Shown: positions 44,535 through 56,582 of the stretch, piece after piece
Numbering within the stretch: position 1 is the stretch's first letter
How the letters are laid out: the number at the start of each line of letters is the position of its first letter
From: Euphorbia lathyris
Lineage: Eukaryota; Streptophyta; Magnoliopsida; Malpighiales; Euphorbiaceae
Length of the DNA: 64,000 bases
Direction of reading: 5' to 3'
Assembly (NCBI RefSeq): GCF_963576675.1
Contig: NC_088910.1
Coordinates: 27,592,531-27,656,530, forward strand
Made by a program: the position numbers and the translations under genes
Notes under the pieces: generated by a model
Told to the model about the DNA's origin: nothing
What the model saw: the letters and a program-made list of their open reading frames with translations, nothing else
Databases searched by the model: none

Positions 44535-45402
44535 TCAAGGTTCTAAATTTATTGATGGAAAACGTTGTTGGAGGTCAAATGCAAATTCCCAAACTACTGC
44601 TTCTAGGCTCCCATCAGACCATTGAACTAGGATCTTAATGGCTGTTTGATTTCTTCTCTTAACCATCTTACAATCTAGAATTGCCACTGACACATGAGTC
44701 GGGTTCTCTTCAGCAGGCAAAAGTGCAGAAACTACCTGGTTATTGCTTACCTTCTTTTTCATCTGCGAAACATGGAAGACTAGATGAACAGTGGTTCCTG
44801 CAGGCAATTCAAGATTGTAAGCAGTTTGTCCTATCTTGTCCTCCACATGATAAAGCCCATAGTAGAGAGGTGACAATTTCTGATTTGAGCGATGTACCAC
44901 ACTTTGCTGCTTGTATGGCTGAAGTTTGACATGTACCAAATTACCGACCTGGAAAACTCTATCAGTCCTATAGCCATCAGCTTGTTGCTTCATCATATGT
45001 TGTGCCCTTTGCAGCTGGAATTTCATCACTTGAAATGCTAATTCTCTGTCCTTCAATAACTGATCGATGGAAGCGATGGATGAACCACCAGGGAAGTAAG
45101 GAATATGCAGAGGGGGTGGAATACCATAGACAACTTCAAATGGTGTCATCTGAGTTGAGGTGTGATACTTGGTATTATACCACCACACTGCTAGGGGGAA
45201 GCCAACTCTCCCATTTCTTTGGATTGCCATTTGCCATGCATCTGAGGTAGGTTTCTAGACATCTGTTGACCACTTCTGTTTGCCCATCAGTTTAGGGATG
45301 GTAAGCTGAAGACTTCATTAAGGCCACTCCTTGCAATTTGAAAAATTCATTCCAAAAAGAGCTCACAAACACTGGATCTCTATCACTAACAATGGATGTC
45401 GT
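44535..45402 (-). pseudogene. Chromovirus integrase, C-terminal part with chromodomain-like tail
   Basis: This is the second half of integrase, downstream of the Sirevirus insertion. From 45402 on the minus strand: the core motif SDRDPVFVSSFWNEFF, then AYHP, a stop (TAA) and [18 protein letters not shown]. The open frame 44535-45230 continues with the integrase C-terminal region ([69 protein letters not shown]) and ends with a chromodomain-like segment, ILVQWSDGSLEAVVWEFAFD. Chromodomains steer such elements to heterochromatin. The stop in the core and the 11-kb insertion make it inactive. Confidence 0.88.
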
Positions 45403-46260
45403 TGTTGGTCCCGTGTGATTAGTTCCAAAGGGGGGTGGGGGTTAGGAACTAATGTAACTTTTTCGCTTAATTATGCCGACTTAATCAATTCTTTAAGTTA
45501 CTTAACTTATTTTAGGTCAGCACGACCGAGAGATGTAAGACAGCTTTAGTCAGATGCTGACTAGAACTGTTTTACTTGTGAGTTGGGAATTAACACTTGA
45601 GGTCAGCTTCCAACTCAGCACCAAGATTACTCAGTGTAAGCTTTTACAATTTATATCCTGAGCAATTTAATCAAGCAACACATATATAGATATATTGAGA
45701 GAGAGTTAGAAATTACCCAGCACGACTTATCCTGGTTTGGCCTCTCCGCCTACGTCCAGTCCCTAGAGTCCATCCGGGCTTTTTCAATCCAATACTGAGC
45801 TCTTTAAAGGTAGAGCACAAACCGTTTACAAGGCAGTTGAATATGCAAGAGTACCTTCCTCTATTCGTCTACTCAACTCCTACTGAGCGCTATAACCAAA
45901 CACTCAGATTCTCTACCGCTGAGTACTTAAAACCGAGTACTCAGCACAACTCTCTCAATTTTACAATTCATACAAACTTGTTCTTTCTAGATGAAGAACA
46001 CTTTAGATGATTACAAAATCAATCTAGCTTTTACACAGAAATGGAAATTTGGTGTAAGATCCTTGTCTTGTTTGAATGTGCTTTGTTTGTATATCTTTTC
46101 TCTTTTTGTATTTCGGCAATCGGCTAAGGATCCAAGAATGAACTTGTCCTTTTATAGTTGAAGTCTGAAGCTCTAATGATTTGAATCTTGAATTATCCGT
46201 TGGATTCAAACGGATCTATTGCGTCATTGTTCTGGTCAGCTTCAGATTTGCAGGCCAATC

Positions 46261-46265
46261 CTGTT
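46261..46265. other. TSD CTGTT, left copy, of Sirevirus copy 2
   Basis: CTGTT directly precedes the 5' LTR and is repeated at 56148-56152. Confidence 0.9.
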
Positions 46266-47613
46266 TGTTGAAACACCTTTCCACAGGATTTTGATTTGAC
46301 AAAATTATTTAAGTACAATTAAATATTCTATAACACACTAAGTTTAAATGCTTTGATTTATTCTTACTAATGTGTGTGTTCAATGTTGAGTTTATAATTG
46401 TTACAAGACATAAAGATCATAAGGCCCAAGCCCTATATGAAAGTCAAAGCCCAAGTCAAACAAGGCCAAGATCACTCAGCCCGCGTATTACAAAACGCTG
46501 CCGTTGAGTATTGAAACGCAGCTCAGCAATGAAGGATCCAGAAGATCCACGTAGACAACTTTGGTAAGAAGCTGCTGAGCTGTCTCGACAAAATGTACAA
46601 GACAGCCGCTGACCACAAAGCAACTTCCAGACTAAGTATTTCCTCTTTTGATAAAGAACAGAAGACGCAGGAAGCTGTCTGTTTGACATTACCAGATTTG
46701 GAGGAACATACTGCCACACTGACCGAAGAACAGAAGATGCTAAAATCTGATTGGCTAAGAGAACTGCTGAACAGACTGAGTGAAAACGACATGAAACCGT
46801 TTCCCTCCAACGGTTATTTCGAAATTCGAAATAACCAGAAGCTCTCACAGCTCTCTATAAATAGAGCATTCAGAATCCTTATTCAATATAGAACTTTGAG
46901 CAAAAGTCGTTACGCTGACCAAAAGTATACAAAAGTTCTGCATCCAAAAGCAAAGCAAATCTTACACGACAATTTTCACATCTGTGTAAAAGTCTAGAGT
47001 GATTGATCCTCAATCATCTAAGGTGTTCTAGCAATTGTTGTTTAGGACAAATCTTAATCATTTCTAGAATTAGAAAGGAGAAGCCGAGTACTCGGTTTTA
47101 GTACTTAGTGGATTAGAGTAGAAGTGAGTAGAGGTATAGAGGAAGGTACTCTTGTTATACTCAGCTTCTGATTTGTAAAGGGTTTTTGAGTCTCTACCTT
47201 TAAAGAGCTCAGTAGTGAATTGGAAATCTCGGAACGTGTTCCGGGGACAGGACGTAGGCTTAGAAGAAGCCGAACCTGGATAACTCCGCTGAGTGAAGTA
47301 TTTCTAACCCTTAACTCGTTAATACATTGCTTGCTTAAAACAAACTAAAACTGACCAAGTAAAAGAGGTCAAGCTGAGTTGTGCGCTGCAAACGACTTAG
47401 TTCGGGAATAGACTCTAAGTGCTATTTCCTGACTTAAGCAACGAAACTGACCTAGTCACCAGGTGACTAAGCCAGTGTCTTGTTGATTGCTCAGCGCCGC
47501 TGTCATATACCTTCTTCTTAAGAAAAAGAAGTTTGCCCTAATTATTTAAAAAGGGTAAAATAGTTCCTAACCCCCCCTTAGAACTATCTTTGCAACCTTA
47601 CAAGGGACCAACA
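46266..47613 (+). repeat. Sirevirus copy 2 5' LTR (1348 bp)
   Basis: TGTTGAAACACC to GGGACCAACA. TATA box TATAAATA at 46856-46863. ORFs on both strands inside it (such as 46593-46997) recur in the 3' LTR and have no known domain. Confidence 0.95.
46856..46863 (+). promoter_or_regulatory. LTR promoter TATA box
   Basis: CTCTATAAATAGAGCA in the 5' LTR; the same box is at 55390-55397 in the 3' LTR and 7111-7118 in copy 1. Confidence 0.7.
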
Positions 47614-47615
47614 AG

Positions 47616-47627
47616 TGGTATCAGAGC
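47616..47627 (+). promoter_or_regulatory. Primer-binding site, tRNA-Met type
   Basis: TGGTATCAGAGC starts two bases after the 5' LTR. It is complementary to the 3' end of plant initiator tRNA-Met, the usual copia primer. Confidence 0.92.
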
Positions 47628-47675
47628 CTAAAAGCTCATTACTAAAGGTTTAACAACCTTGAGTTGATCCATACC

Positions 47676-49416
47676 ATGGGTGAAAACAGCACTCGGTTTC
47701 TCCCTGGAAACCAGACAACTCAGATATTACCTGAGGGGCTGTCCATTACTAGGGGTCCCCTATTCTTCGGGTCAAACTATACCTTTTGGAAGAATAGGAT
47801 GAAGAACTTCATTCAAGCTACAAACATGAGTGTCTGGCTATCTATAGTCCAAGGCCCGTTTGTACCTGTGAAAGTTGTTGCTGGCCAGTCAGTTGTTAAA
47901 GCTGAGGTTGAATGGACAGAGGATGATCTCAAGAAGCTACAAAATCATGCTTCGGCTATAAATATGCTTCACTGTGCGCTGGATGCTGCATAATACAACA
48001 AAATATCAGGTTGTGAGTCAGCACAGGAGATGTGGAAGAAGCTGGAGGTCACCTACGAAGGAACCAACAAGGTGAAGGAGTCCAAGGTCAACCAGCAGAT
48101 GACATTGTATGAGCTGTTCGAAATGAACAATGATGAGGGGATTTCTGAAATGAATGCAAGATTCACCAACATCATAAATGAGCTCAAAAGACTTGGAAAA
48201 ATCTTCACTGAGGAAGAACAAGTCAAGAAGATACTCAGAAGTCTTCCTAAAGACTGGCAAGCCAAGAAGACAGCCGTTGAAGAAGCTCAGGATTTAACCA
48301 CCTACAAATATGATGAACTCATCGGCTCACTGCTGACTCATGAGATATCTATGAAGAATTTTGAGGTGAAGGAAAAATCCGAAGACAAGAAGCAGAAGTC
48401 ACTTGTCATGAAAGCTGATTCAACTGATGATGGCTCAACTGACGATGAGGAGATGGCAATATTTACAAGAAAAATGAAGAGACTGTTCAAAAGAAATGAC
48501 AAATACTCCAAGAAGCCTTATAGAAAATTTGATAAATATAAGGCTGACTCAAGTGACAGCAAATTCAAGAAGGACAGCTCAAAGCCCATTACATGCTTTG
48601 AGTGCCATCAAATCGGCCACATCAAGTCAAGCTGCCCAACGCTGAGGAAAGACAAAAAGAATGGCAAGAAGGCAATGGTGGCAACATGGAGTGACAGTGA
48701 TGATTCTTCATCAACTGAAGCTGAGGCCACAGAGTCAGCGAAGATATGCTTCATGGCTGATGAACTTGCTGAGCCATGCATTTCTGAGCATGCTGACCAA
48801 TCTGATGAGTCAGATAATGAAGAGCAATCTAATGAGGTAATCTCACTCTCTCAACTCAGAAATGAAATGGGTAATGCCCTGAGTGATCTCTATACACTTG
48901 TCAAAAAGTGTAACAAGAAGATTAAAAGCACTAAGCCGGCGCTGTGATGAAGTAGAAGAGGTCAAACTGAGTGACCTCAGATACCTTCTTCAGGACAACT
49001 CAGTTTTGCATGAAAATATGAAAACCATTCATGAGTCTGTCTCTGAAGTCCAGTCAGTTTCAAAGAAACTGAGGAAGGATGTCACAACCATTCAGAACCA
49101 ATTAAAGGTTCCAAACAAAAACAATTTTCCTCTGAGAACTCAGTATCAAGGTACTCAGCAGAGACGAAATCCCCAGCGAAGAGTCCAATATGACTTTTAT
49201 GGGAAGTTAGGACACACCACTAAGGTGTGCTGGCACGCTCAGCACTGGGGTGCTGACAAGTCAGTAAAGAATCCTAAACAGAAGGTCAGTTGTGACTTCT
49301 GTGGAAAAAGTGGCCATACTATCAATATATGTCGCCACAAAATAAAATATGATGCTTTACCTGTTGAACCTAACAAGTCAGGACCCAAAAAGAATTGGGT
49401 ACCTAAAGGAAACTGA
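47676..49416 (+). pseudogene. gag: Sirevirus gag with one nonsense codon and one frameshift
   Basis: Gag forms the particle and packages RNA. The ATG at 47676 opens MGENSTRFLPGNQ, then the copia gag core (GSNYTFWKNRMKNFIQA). An in-frame TAA at 47991-47993 interrupts it. The same frame continues to 48947: MWKKLEVTYEGTNKVKE, FTNIINELKRLGK, ILRSLPKDWQAKKTAVEEA, and a CCHC zinc knuckle CFECHQIGHIKSSC. A one-base length change in an A run near 48928-48931 then shifts the frame to 48883-49416. That part has a coiled-coil-like stretch and two more knuckles: YDFYGKLGHTTKVC (first cysteine replaced by tyrosine, second by tyrosine) and an intact CDFCGKSGHTINIC. Gag ends at 49416, 41 bp before the pol ATG and in another frame. 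Confidence 0.9.
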
Positions 49417-49457
49417 TCACAATGCAGGTAAGCCTGAGATGTGCCGAGAAGTAAAAA

Positions 49458-52400
49458 ATGTGGTATATTGATAGCGCATGCTCAAGGCATATGACGGGTG
49501 ATGAAACTCAGTTCATCACGTTTGAACGTAAACGAGGAGGAAGCATAAGTTTTGGAGACAACAGAAAGGGTAAGATAGTAGGATCAGGCACCGTTGGAGG
49601 TAATCCCACTATTGAATCTGTCTCCCTAGTCAGCGGACTCAAATATAACTTACTCAGCGTAGCTCAGCTATGTGATAATGGGAGAAAAGTTATATTTGAT
49701 GATACTGGATGTAAAATATATGAGGGAAAAACAAATGAGTTAATTTTAACTGCCCCTAGGATAGACAATGTCTTCATGCTGAACCTAGAAAAGAAGTTTT
49801 CAAAAACTGTATGCTTAGTCACAAAGGAAGAAAATTCCTGGCTATGGCACATGAGACTTGGTCATGTAAGCATGGACCTCCTGGCCAAATTAGCAAGAAA
49901 GCAATTGGTTGAGGGACTGCCTGAACTTAAATTTCAAAAAGATCAACTATGTCACGCTTGCCAAGCTGGAAAACAAACCAAACAATCTTTTCATAGTAAA
50001 AACATTGTCTCAACTAAACGTCCATTAGAGTTACTACACTTGGATCTCTTTGGTCCAGTCCAGCCGCTGAGTCTGGGTGGAAGAAGATTTTCCTTGGTCA
50101 TTGTAGATGACTTCTCTCGGTATACGTGGGTTATCTTGCTGACCAGCAAGGATGAGACCTTTGAGACATTTTCAAATTTGGTTAGAAAAATTGAAAATAA
50201 AAAAGACCTAAAATTAGCTCATATCCGTAGTGATAACGGTGGAGAATTCAAAAACCAAAAGTTTGTTGAATTCTGTGAAGCCAGCGGCATTGACCATAAT
50301 TTTTCTGCTCCTAGAACACCTCAGCAAAATGGGGTTGTAGAAAGGAAGAATAGAACTCTGGTTGAAATAGCCAGGACAATGCTGGATGAGCATAGGCTTC
50401 CAAAGTATTTTTGGGGAGAAGCTGTTAACACAGCATGCTATATTCTCAATAGGGCTCTAGTTAGACCTATACTTAAGAAAACCCCTTATGAACTTTGGAA
50501 AGGACGAAAGCCCAACATTGGATACTTTCGTGCCTTTGGCTGTAGATGTTTCATTTTAAATACCAAAGATAGCTTAGCCAAATTTGATTCAAAAGCTGAT
50601 GAGGCTATCTTTCTAGGCTACTCAACAAACAGCAAAGCATACAGAGTTTTTAATAAGAGAACCCAAGTATTAGAAGAGTCTATACATGTGCAATTCGATG
50701 AAACTGACCCTGCAGGAAGATACCAGCCGCTGACAGAAGATGAACCAAACTCAGCACCTGTTGATCAAGAACCAGCTACTGAGTCCTTCACAAAGCGGCT
50801 GACCAAGAGTAAGAGTGAACCTAAGATTGTTTTCGCTGACCAATCTACTTCTGCAGAGAATGTTGAAACACGAATAGAACAAGACACAAATCTACCCAAG
50901 GAGATAAGAGTCCCAAGAGGGCATTCAGAAAATGCAATTCTTGACTCAGCTGGAAATACCCTGATGACAAGGAATCAACTCAGGAAGTATCTCGGCAATG
51001 TAGCCTTTGTCTCAGTTCAGGAGCCGAAGAACTTTGCTGAAGCTGAGCATGATGAATTCTGGATGAATGCCATGCAAGAGGAACTCGACCAATTCAGAAG
51101 GAATAATGTATGGGAGCTAGTGCCACATCCAAGAAGCCAGAAGACCATTGGAACCAGATGGGTCTTCAGGAACAAGCTGGATGAACAAGGAAACGTAGTC
51201 AGAAACAAAGCACGGCTTGTAGCTCAGGGCTACAGTCAACAAGAAGGTATTGACTATGGTGAGACCTTTGCCCCAGTGGCAAGGCTAGAAGCAATTAGGA
51301 TTTTATGTGCATATGCATCTTATATGAATTTTAAATTGTTTCAAATGGATGTTAAGAGTGCATTTCTTAATAGAGTAATAAACGAGGAGGTCTATGTCAA
51401 TCAGCCTCCAGGGTTTGAGGATCCTAAGTTCCCAAACCACGTTTATAAACTAAAAAAGGCTCTGTATGGCCTCAAGCAAGCACCACGTGCTTGGTATGAG
51501 AGGCTGACCAACTTTTTACTGACTAGAAACTATATCAAGGGTCAAGCTGATACAACCTTATTCATTAAGAGAAAGGGTAAAGATACCCTGCTGGCTCAAA
51601 TATGTGTAGATGACATTATATTTGGTGCTACTAATGAATCTATGTGCAAGGAATTTGGTAAGCAAATGCAGACTGAGTTCGAGATGTCAATGATGGGAGA
51701 ACTCAACTTCTTCCTTGGACTTCAAATTAAACAAGGAAAGAATGGCATATTCATCAGTCAAGCTAAATATGCCAAGGAGATATTGAAGAAATATGAACTA
51801 GAACATTGTAAGCCAATATCCACTCCTATGGGCACTGACACTGTCCTCTGCGCTGACGAAAATGGTAAGTCAGTAGACAGCAAGTTGTACCGAGGTATGA
51901 TTGGCTCTCTACTTTACTTAACAGCAAGTAGGCCGGACATTCAGTTCTCAGTATGTTATTGTGCTAGATATCAGGCTAACCCTAAGGAATCCCATTACAT
52001 TGCTGTAAAAAGGATCCTTAGATATTTGCAAAGCTTAGTAAATGCAGGCTTGTGGTATCCAAATACTCATGACTTTACACTCATCGGATACACTGACGCT
52101 GACTATGGACGAGATAAGCTGGAAAGAAAAAGCACCTCTGGAGGATGCCATTTCCTAGGAAGCTGTCTTGTATCTTGGTTCAGCAAGAAGCAGGCGTCAG
52201 TAGCCCTGTCCACCACTGAAGCTGAGTACATTGCTGCTGGAAGCTGTGTTGCTCAAGTCCTATGGATTAAGCAACAGCTTGAAGACTATGGTGTACAAAC
52301 AAAGACAATTGAAGTTAAATGCGACAACAAAAGCGCAATTGACCTCTCAAAGAACCCAATCCAGCACAGTAGGATGAAGCATGTCAGCATAAGACATCAC

Positions 52401-52550
52401 TTCATCAGAGATCATGTACTCAAGGAAGAAATCAAGCTGACTTATGTGCCAACAGATGAGCAGCTCGCTGATATCTTTACAAAGCCTCTAGCACGAGAGC
52501 AATTCAGCATACTGAGAGAAGCCATTGGTATGTTTAATCCACTGTCTTAA
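49458..52550 (+). CDS. pol: Copia pol polyprotein, 1030 aa, open
   Basis: This encodes protease, integrase, reverse transcriptase and RNase H in copia order. Protease: [18 protein letters not shown] (catalytic DSA where DSG/DTG is usual; accepted in this lineage as I recall). Pre-integrase zinc finger: WHMRLGHVS ... CHACQAG (about residues 130-170). Integrase core, about 190-350: [26 protein letters not shown], giving D, D and E. Reverse transcriptase, about 560-800: [20 protein letters not shown], with the catalytic box CVDDIIFG; copy 1 has YVDD, so the tyrosine before the two catalytic aspartates is changed to cysteine. RNase H, about 870-1000: [26 protein letters not shown]. Length is close to usual for pol without gag. 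The start ATG follows an in-frame TAA. How pol is expressed relative to gag is not shown. Confidence 0.95.
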   Translation: MWYIDSACSRHMTGDETQFITFERKRGGSISFGDNRKGKIVGSGTVGGNPTIESVSLVSGLKYNLLSVAQLCDNGRKVIFDDTGCKIYEGKTNELILTAPRIDNVFMLNLEKKFSKTVCLVTKEENSWLWHMRLGHVSMDLLAKLARKQLVEGLPELKFQKDQLCHACQAGKQTKQSFHSKNIVSTKRPLELLHLDLFGPVQPLSLGGRRFSLVIVDDFSRYTWVILLTSKDETFETFSNLVRKIENKKDLKLAHIRSDNGGEFKNQKFVEFCEASGIDHNFSAPRTPQQNGVVERKNRTLVEIARTMLDEHRLPKYFWGEAVNTACYILNRALVRPILKKTPYELWKGRKPNIGYFRAFGCRCFILNTKDSLAKFDSKADEAIFLGYSTNSKAYRVFNKRTQVLEESIHVQFDETDPAGRYQPLTEDEPNSAPVDQEPATESFTKRLTKSKSEPKIVFADQSTSAENVETRIEQDTNLPKEIRVPRGHSENAILDSAGNTLMTRNQLRKYLGNVAFVSVQEPKNFAEAEHDEFWMNAMQEELDQFRRNNVWELVPHPRSQKTIGTRWVFRNKLDEQGNVVRNKARLVAQGYSQQEGIDYGETFAPVARLEAIRILCAYASYMNFKLFQMDVKSAFLNRVINEEVYVNQPPGFEDPKFPNHVYKLKKALYGLKQAPRAWYERLTNFLLTRNYIKGQADTTLFIKRKGKDTLLAQICVDDIIFGATNESMCKEFGKQMQTEFEMSMMGELNFFLGLQIKQGKNGIFISQAKYAKEILKKYELEHCKPISTPMGTDTVLCADENGKSVDSKLYRGMIGSLLYLTASRPDIQFSVCYCARYQANPKESHYIAVKRILRYLQSLVNAGLWYPNTHDFTLIGYTDADYGRDKLERKSTSGGCHFLGSCLVSWFSKKQASVALSTTEAEYIAAGSCVAQVLWIKQQLEDYGVQTKTIEVKCDNKSAIDLSKNPIQHSRMKHVSIRHHFIRDHVLKEEIKLTYVPTDEQLADIFTKPLAREQFSILREAIGMFNPLS

Positions 52551-53021
52551 ATTCCTAAGTAAAAATGTGATATAATGCATGCTGAATGAATGTTAACATG
52601 CTGAGTGTTTTAAAGAATATCTGTCAAAATCACATGCACAGTAACTAATGCACACTGAGTAAGTTATCTCAGACCGAGTAACTAATTACTCCCACTATCC
52701 GTTGCACAAAATTGACTACTCAGAACATGAAACGTTTGTACCAACAAATGCTGAGTAAAGGTAATCATTAGCATTCAATGCAAACGCACGCGTAATGACA
52801 CCTGTACAACGCATGCGCCGAATATGTCATAAAGTGTCATAAATGTCAGGGTTTCTGCCGATTGGACAACCCAAGGGCAAAACCGACCTAAAGTCAAACG
52901 GAAACCTTAATTAAAAATCTATAAATAGTGGGTATTTCCCCACTACCTTCTCTTTACGCATACTGAACTTTCAAAAGCTTCAGAATTTCCTTAAGAACTT
53001 AAGAACTTCAGAACTCCTAAA
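52551..53021 (+). promoter_or_regulatory. pol-ORF3 spacer with TATA box at 52920
   Basis: This 471-bp spacer parallels 2685-3168. TATAAATA at 52920-52927 is followed by GTGGGTATTTCCCCAC and CTCTTTACGC, and the ORF3 ATG is 102 bp from the box. The match with copy 1 is closest around the box and the ATG. Confidence 0.5.
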
Positions 53022-54276
53022 ATGACTAAAGCCTCTTTCAACATCTCCGGTGCCGGTCATTCCAAGGCCACCACCGATGAACAGACAAACAAAACCTCCA
53101 CTCAGCCTTCTCCATCCAAAGCTACTGGACATGGAAAAGAAACAAGCCTCTTTCTCTACTCAGGAACAAGCCGAACAACTTAACTCTGCAAACCCACCAA
53201 TCCAAACCGAGAAAAATCTCGAAGAAAACACAACACCAGTCAGCTCTGAACCCATCCAACCTGACTGTTCCACTGAGGTTGAACCTACTAACCTAACAAC
53301 TATCCAATCAACACTTGGGCAGAACCCAACAATAACCCCAGTCCCTGACCCAGCAACCTCTTCTCTATCTGGTCAAACTGCCATCTCTCAGGCCACAATC
53401 AATATTACTGAGTCCAGTCAAAGAATCATTGACTCAGTGCAGGCTCTGATTAGAGATATTCAGCATTCAACTCCTCCTGCTGCTGCCATTTCCCATATAG
53501 AAACTACTCAGCCTTCTCAAGTAACTCAACTTCTCAATGAAGTTAAGGAACTCAAGGACCTGCTGAGTATTCTACTATCTTCACAAACACAGCAAGCTAG
53601 GCAGGATTCGATTGCTAAGTTGGCTGAGATCCAGCTGACAACAGTACAGTGTCTCACTTCTTTATCTTCCCAGATCCAGAACTTGTCAGCTGCGAACCCA
53701 AATCTCGCCACTTCCTCTGAGTTAAAGATGCTGTTTGCTCAGCTCCATACTGAGCAAAACAAGACTAATGCACAGCTTGCCAACACATCTCAATGCTCAA
53801 TGGAGCAACTCAGTGAGGCAGTTCGGCTACTTAATCTCCACAAGTAAGAAATGGACACCGACCAGCTCAAACAGGATCAAATACTGACCAATTCCCAGAA
53901 GATATTCGACCATGTTAGACACACGAATCTTCAGCGTGAGCACTATGATACTTCACTTCTCAAAACCTTCCACAACTCCTTTGCTGCACTGATAGACACA
54001 ATTACATGGCTGGGAAAAGGACAAGCTTATGTACTCAGTATGCTCAGTGCTGCTGATATCCGTATTAGTCCTGAGGTCCTCAGCAACGGTGCTCCTATCT
54101 TTGATGGCATAGACGAAAGTGCTGATCGTTTGAATACCTTCTCTGCTGAGCTCTCCAGAGCTGTTCTTTTGGATTCCTTCAAGTTGCCTCCACCCGGTCC
54201 TGGCAAAATGGGGGAGAAGAAAGATCAGGGCAGAACTCAAGCTGAAGGCAGTCAGCAAAAGAAGAAGAAGAAATAG
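53022..54276 (+). pseudogene. Sirevirus third ORF, internally deleted
   Basis: This matches the 943-residue ORF of copy 1 at both ends but lacks about 1.5 kb between. The ATG at 53022 gives MTKASFNISGAGHSK, like copy 1 (MTKLSFNVSGAGHQK). After about 37 codons the sequence jumps, at GGAAAAGAAACAAGCC (53133), to what is residue about 550 in copy 1. The frame is lost there. The rest is read in another frame (53050-53847): EKKQASFSTQEQAEQL, RIIDSVQALIRDIQHSTPP, VKELKDLLSILLSSQTQQ, TSSELKMLFAQLHTEQ. A TAA at 53845-53847 interrupts it where copy 1 has CAA, then it continues to 54276 (DHVRHTNLQREHYDTSLLKT, ending QQKKKKK). The N-terminal domain and the basic and acidic regions are gone. Confidence 0.9.
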
Positions 54277-54702
54277 ATAGCTAAAAAAAAAACTTAGTTT
54301 ACACTTAGCTTATTTCTTCCTTCTTGTAACATGTATTATGTATGCTGACTATCCTATGTTATTTAATACAATACCTGCATGCATTGTCGACTCAACTTGT
54401 GTTATTTATCCTTTCATGCTAAGTATTATGAATGCATCTTCTAAGTACAAATTGAACTCAGTAAACGAGTAAAATACCTGCTGAATGTAAGCTGCGTAAA
54501 AATTAATGTTTGAACTTGTCTAAAATCAACCATTGAACAAATTAATTATTCAGCGCTCTTTTACTATACTACACTTCCGCTAAAACTGAGTAAAATAGAA
54601 TATATCCCACAAGCTGACCTATACTTGAAAACTGATCTTAGACTTATTCAATTAAACCTTAAAATGTTTAGAATAAAACTAAGTCAGTAGCTCAACCCTG
54701 AT

Positions 54703-54799
54703 GGGGGAGTTTACTTAGTCAAATAGGTCAACTATCATGGGGGAGCTCAATGCTGAGTTCCTTGCTGAATAGTTTTGCCAACATCAAAATGGGGGAGTT
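54703..54799 (+). promoter_or_regulatory. Triple polypurine tract, copy 2
   Basis: GGGGGAG at 54703-54709, 54739-54745 and 54791-54797; the last (AAAATGGGGGAGTT) abuts the 3' LTR. Spacing is nearly the same as in copy 1. Confidence 0.88.
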
Positions 54800-56147
54800 T
54801 GTTGAAACACCTTTCCACAGGATTTTGATTTGACAAAATTATTTAAGTACAATTAAATATTCTATAACACACTAAGTTTAAATGCTTTGATTTATTCTTA
54901 CTAATGTGTGTGTTCAATGTTGAGTTTATAATTGTTACAAGACATAAAGATCATAAGGCCCAAGCCCTATATGAAAGTCAAAGCCCAAGTCAAACAAGGC
55001 CAAGATCACTCAGCCCGCGTATTACAAAACGCTGCCGTTGAGTATTGAAACGCAGCTCAGCAATGAAGGATCCAGAAGATCCACGTAGACAACTTCGGTA
55101 AGAAGCTGCTGAGCTGTCTCGACAAAACGTATAAGACAGTCGCTGACCACAAAGCAACTTCCAGACCAAGTATTTCCTCTTTTGATAAAGAACAGAAGAC
55201 ACAGGAAGCTGTCTGTTTGACATTACCAGATTTGGAGGAACATACTGCCACACTGACCGAAGAACAGAAGATGCTAGAATCTGATTGGCTAAGAGAACTG
55301 CTAAACAGACTGAGTGAAAACGACATGAAACCGTTTCCCTCCAACGGTTATTTCGAAATTCGAAATAACCAGAAGCTCTCACAGCTCTCTATAAATAGAG
55401 CATTCAGAATCCTTATTCAATATAGAACTTTGAGCAAAAGCCGTTACGCTGACCAAAAGTATACAAAAGTTATGCATCCAAAAGCAAAGTAAATCTTACA
55501 CGACAATTTTCACATCTGTGTAAAAGTCTAGAGTGATTGATCCTCAATCATCTAAGGTGTTCTAGCAATTGTTGTTTAGGACAAATCTTAATCATTTCTA
55601 GAATTAGAAAGGAGAAGCTGAGTACTCGGTTTTAGTACTTAGTGGATTAGAGTAGAAGTGAGTAGAGGTATAGAGGAAGGTACGCTTGTTATACTCAGCT
55701 TCTGATTTGTAAAGGGTTTTTGAGTCTCTACCTTTAAAGAGCTCAGTAGTGAATTGGAAATCTCAGAACGTGTTCCGGGGACAGGACGTAGGCTTAGAAG
55801 AAGCCGAACCTGGATAACTCCGCTGAGTGAAGTATTTCTAACCCTTAACTCCTTAATACATTGCTTGCTTAAAACAAACTAAAACTGACCAAGTAAAAGA
55901 GGTCAAGCTGAGTTGTGCGCTGCAAACGACTTAGTTCGGGAATAGACTCTAAGTGCTATTTCCTGACTTAAGCAACGAAACTGACCTAGTCACCAGTTGA
56001 CTAAGCCAGTGTCTTGCTGATTGCTCAGCGCCGCTGTCATATACCTTCTTCTTAAGAAAAAGAAGTTTGCCCTAATTATTTAAAAAGGGTAAAATAGTTC
56101 CTAACCCCCCCTTGGAACTATCTTTGCAACCTTACAAGGGACCAACA
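54800..56147 (+). repeat. Sirevirus copy 2 3' LTR (1348 bp)
   Basis: Same length and ends as the 5' LTR. TATA box at 55390-55397. Followed by the TSD CTGTT (56148-56152). Confidence 0.95.
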
Positions 56148-56422
56148 CTGTTGTCTGAAATTAGCAGGCGTCAGGCATGTCTTCTTCCCGCAGGTGCGTC
56201 TTCTAGTGCCAGTTCGTCTTTTAGCTAACGGACAGTTGACCCATGCATCTTGAAATTGACTCTGGGCGCAATTCCAAAGCTTTTGTTATTGGTGCAGACA
56301 GTTGTCGGATCTTGTCTTCTAGCAAACGGAACAATCGCACTGTCCTGATGAACACTCAGCTTGACTTTATTAACGTTGCTTTTGTTCTTTGTTTCTGAGT
56401 CATATTCTTACTTAGCTTTCGT

Positions 56423-56582
56423 GGTCAGCTTCGTCTGCAAGCATTAGTTTAGAGGAAGACTTCTCTTCTTTGATAATGAGTTGTGTTCCACTCAGCTTCT
56501 TTGGTTAGCTTCATCTTCAAGCGTTTATTCTGAAGATGACTTTTCTTCTGTTATGCTGAGTTGCACTCCACTCAGCTTGTGC
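56423..56582 (-). repeat. 80-bp tandem repeat in the U3 of the solo Sirevirus LTR
   Basis: GGTCAGCTTCGTCTGCAAGC at 56423 and GGTTAGCTTCATCTTCAAGC at 56503 start two imperfect 80-bp units that end in CCACTCAGCTT. Not present in copies 1 or 2. Confidence 0.75.

Larger units (their letters stand above)
46266..56147 (+). mobile_element. Sirevirus copy 2, full-length (9882 bp)
   Basis: Two LTRs of exactly 1348 bp (46266-47613, 54800-56147), a tRNA-Met-type primer-binding site, gag, pol, a third ORF with a large deletion, three polypurine motifs, and an exact TSD CTGTT make this a complete Ty1/copia insertion. About 18 LTR differences were counted by eye, mostly transitions, about 1.3%; with usual plant rates this means roughly half to one million years (estimate). 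Pol is open, while gag carries a nonsense codon and a frameshift. Confidence 0.95.

Noticed and set aside
46593..46997. 134-codon plus-strand ORF inside the Sirevirus LTR (and a 91-codon match at 55217-55492)
   Set aside because: It lies in U3/R of both LTRs, has no domain, and is broken by a stop in the 3' copy; opposite-strand frames are equally long. Judged an LTR by-product.
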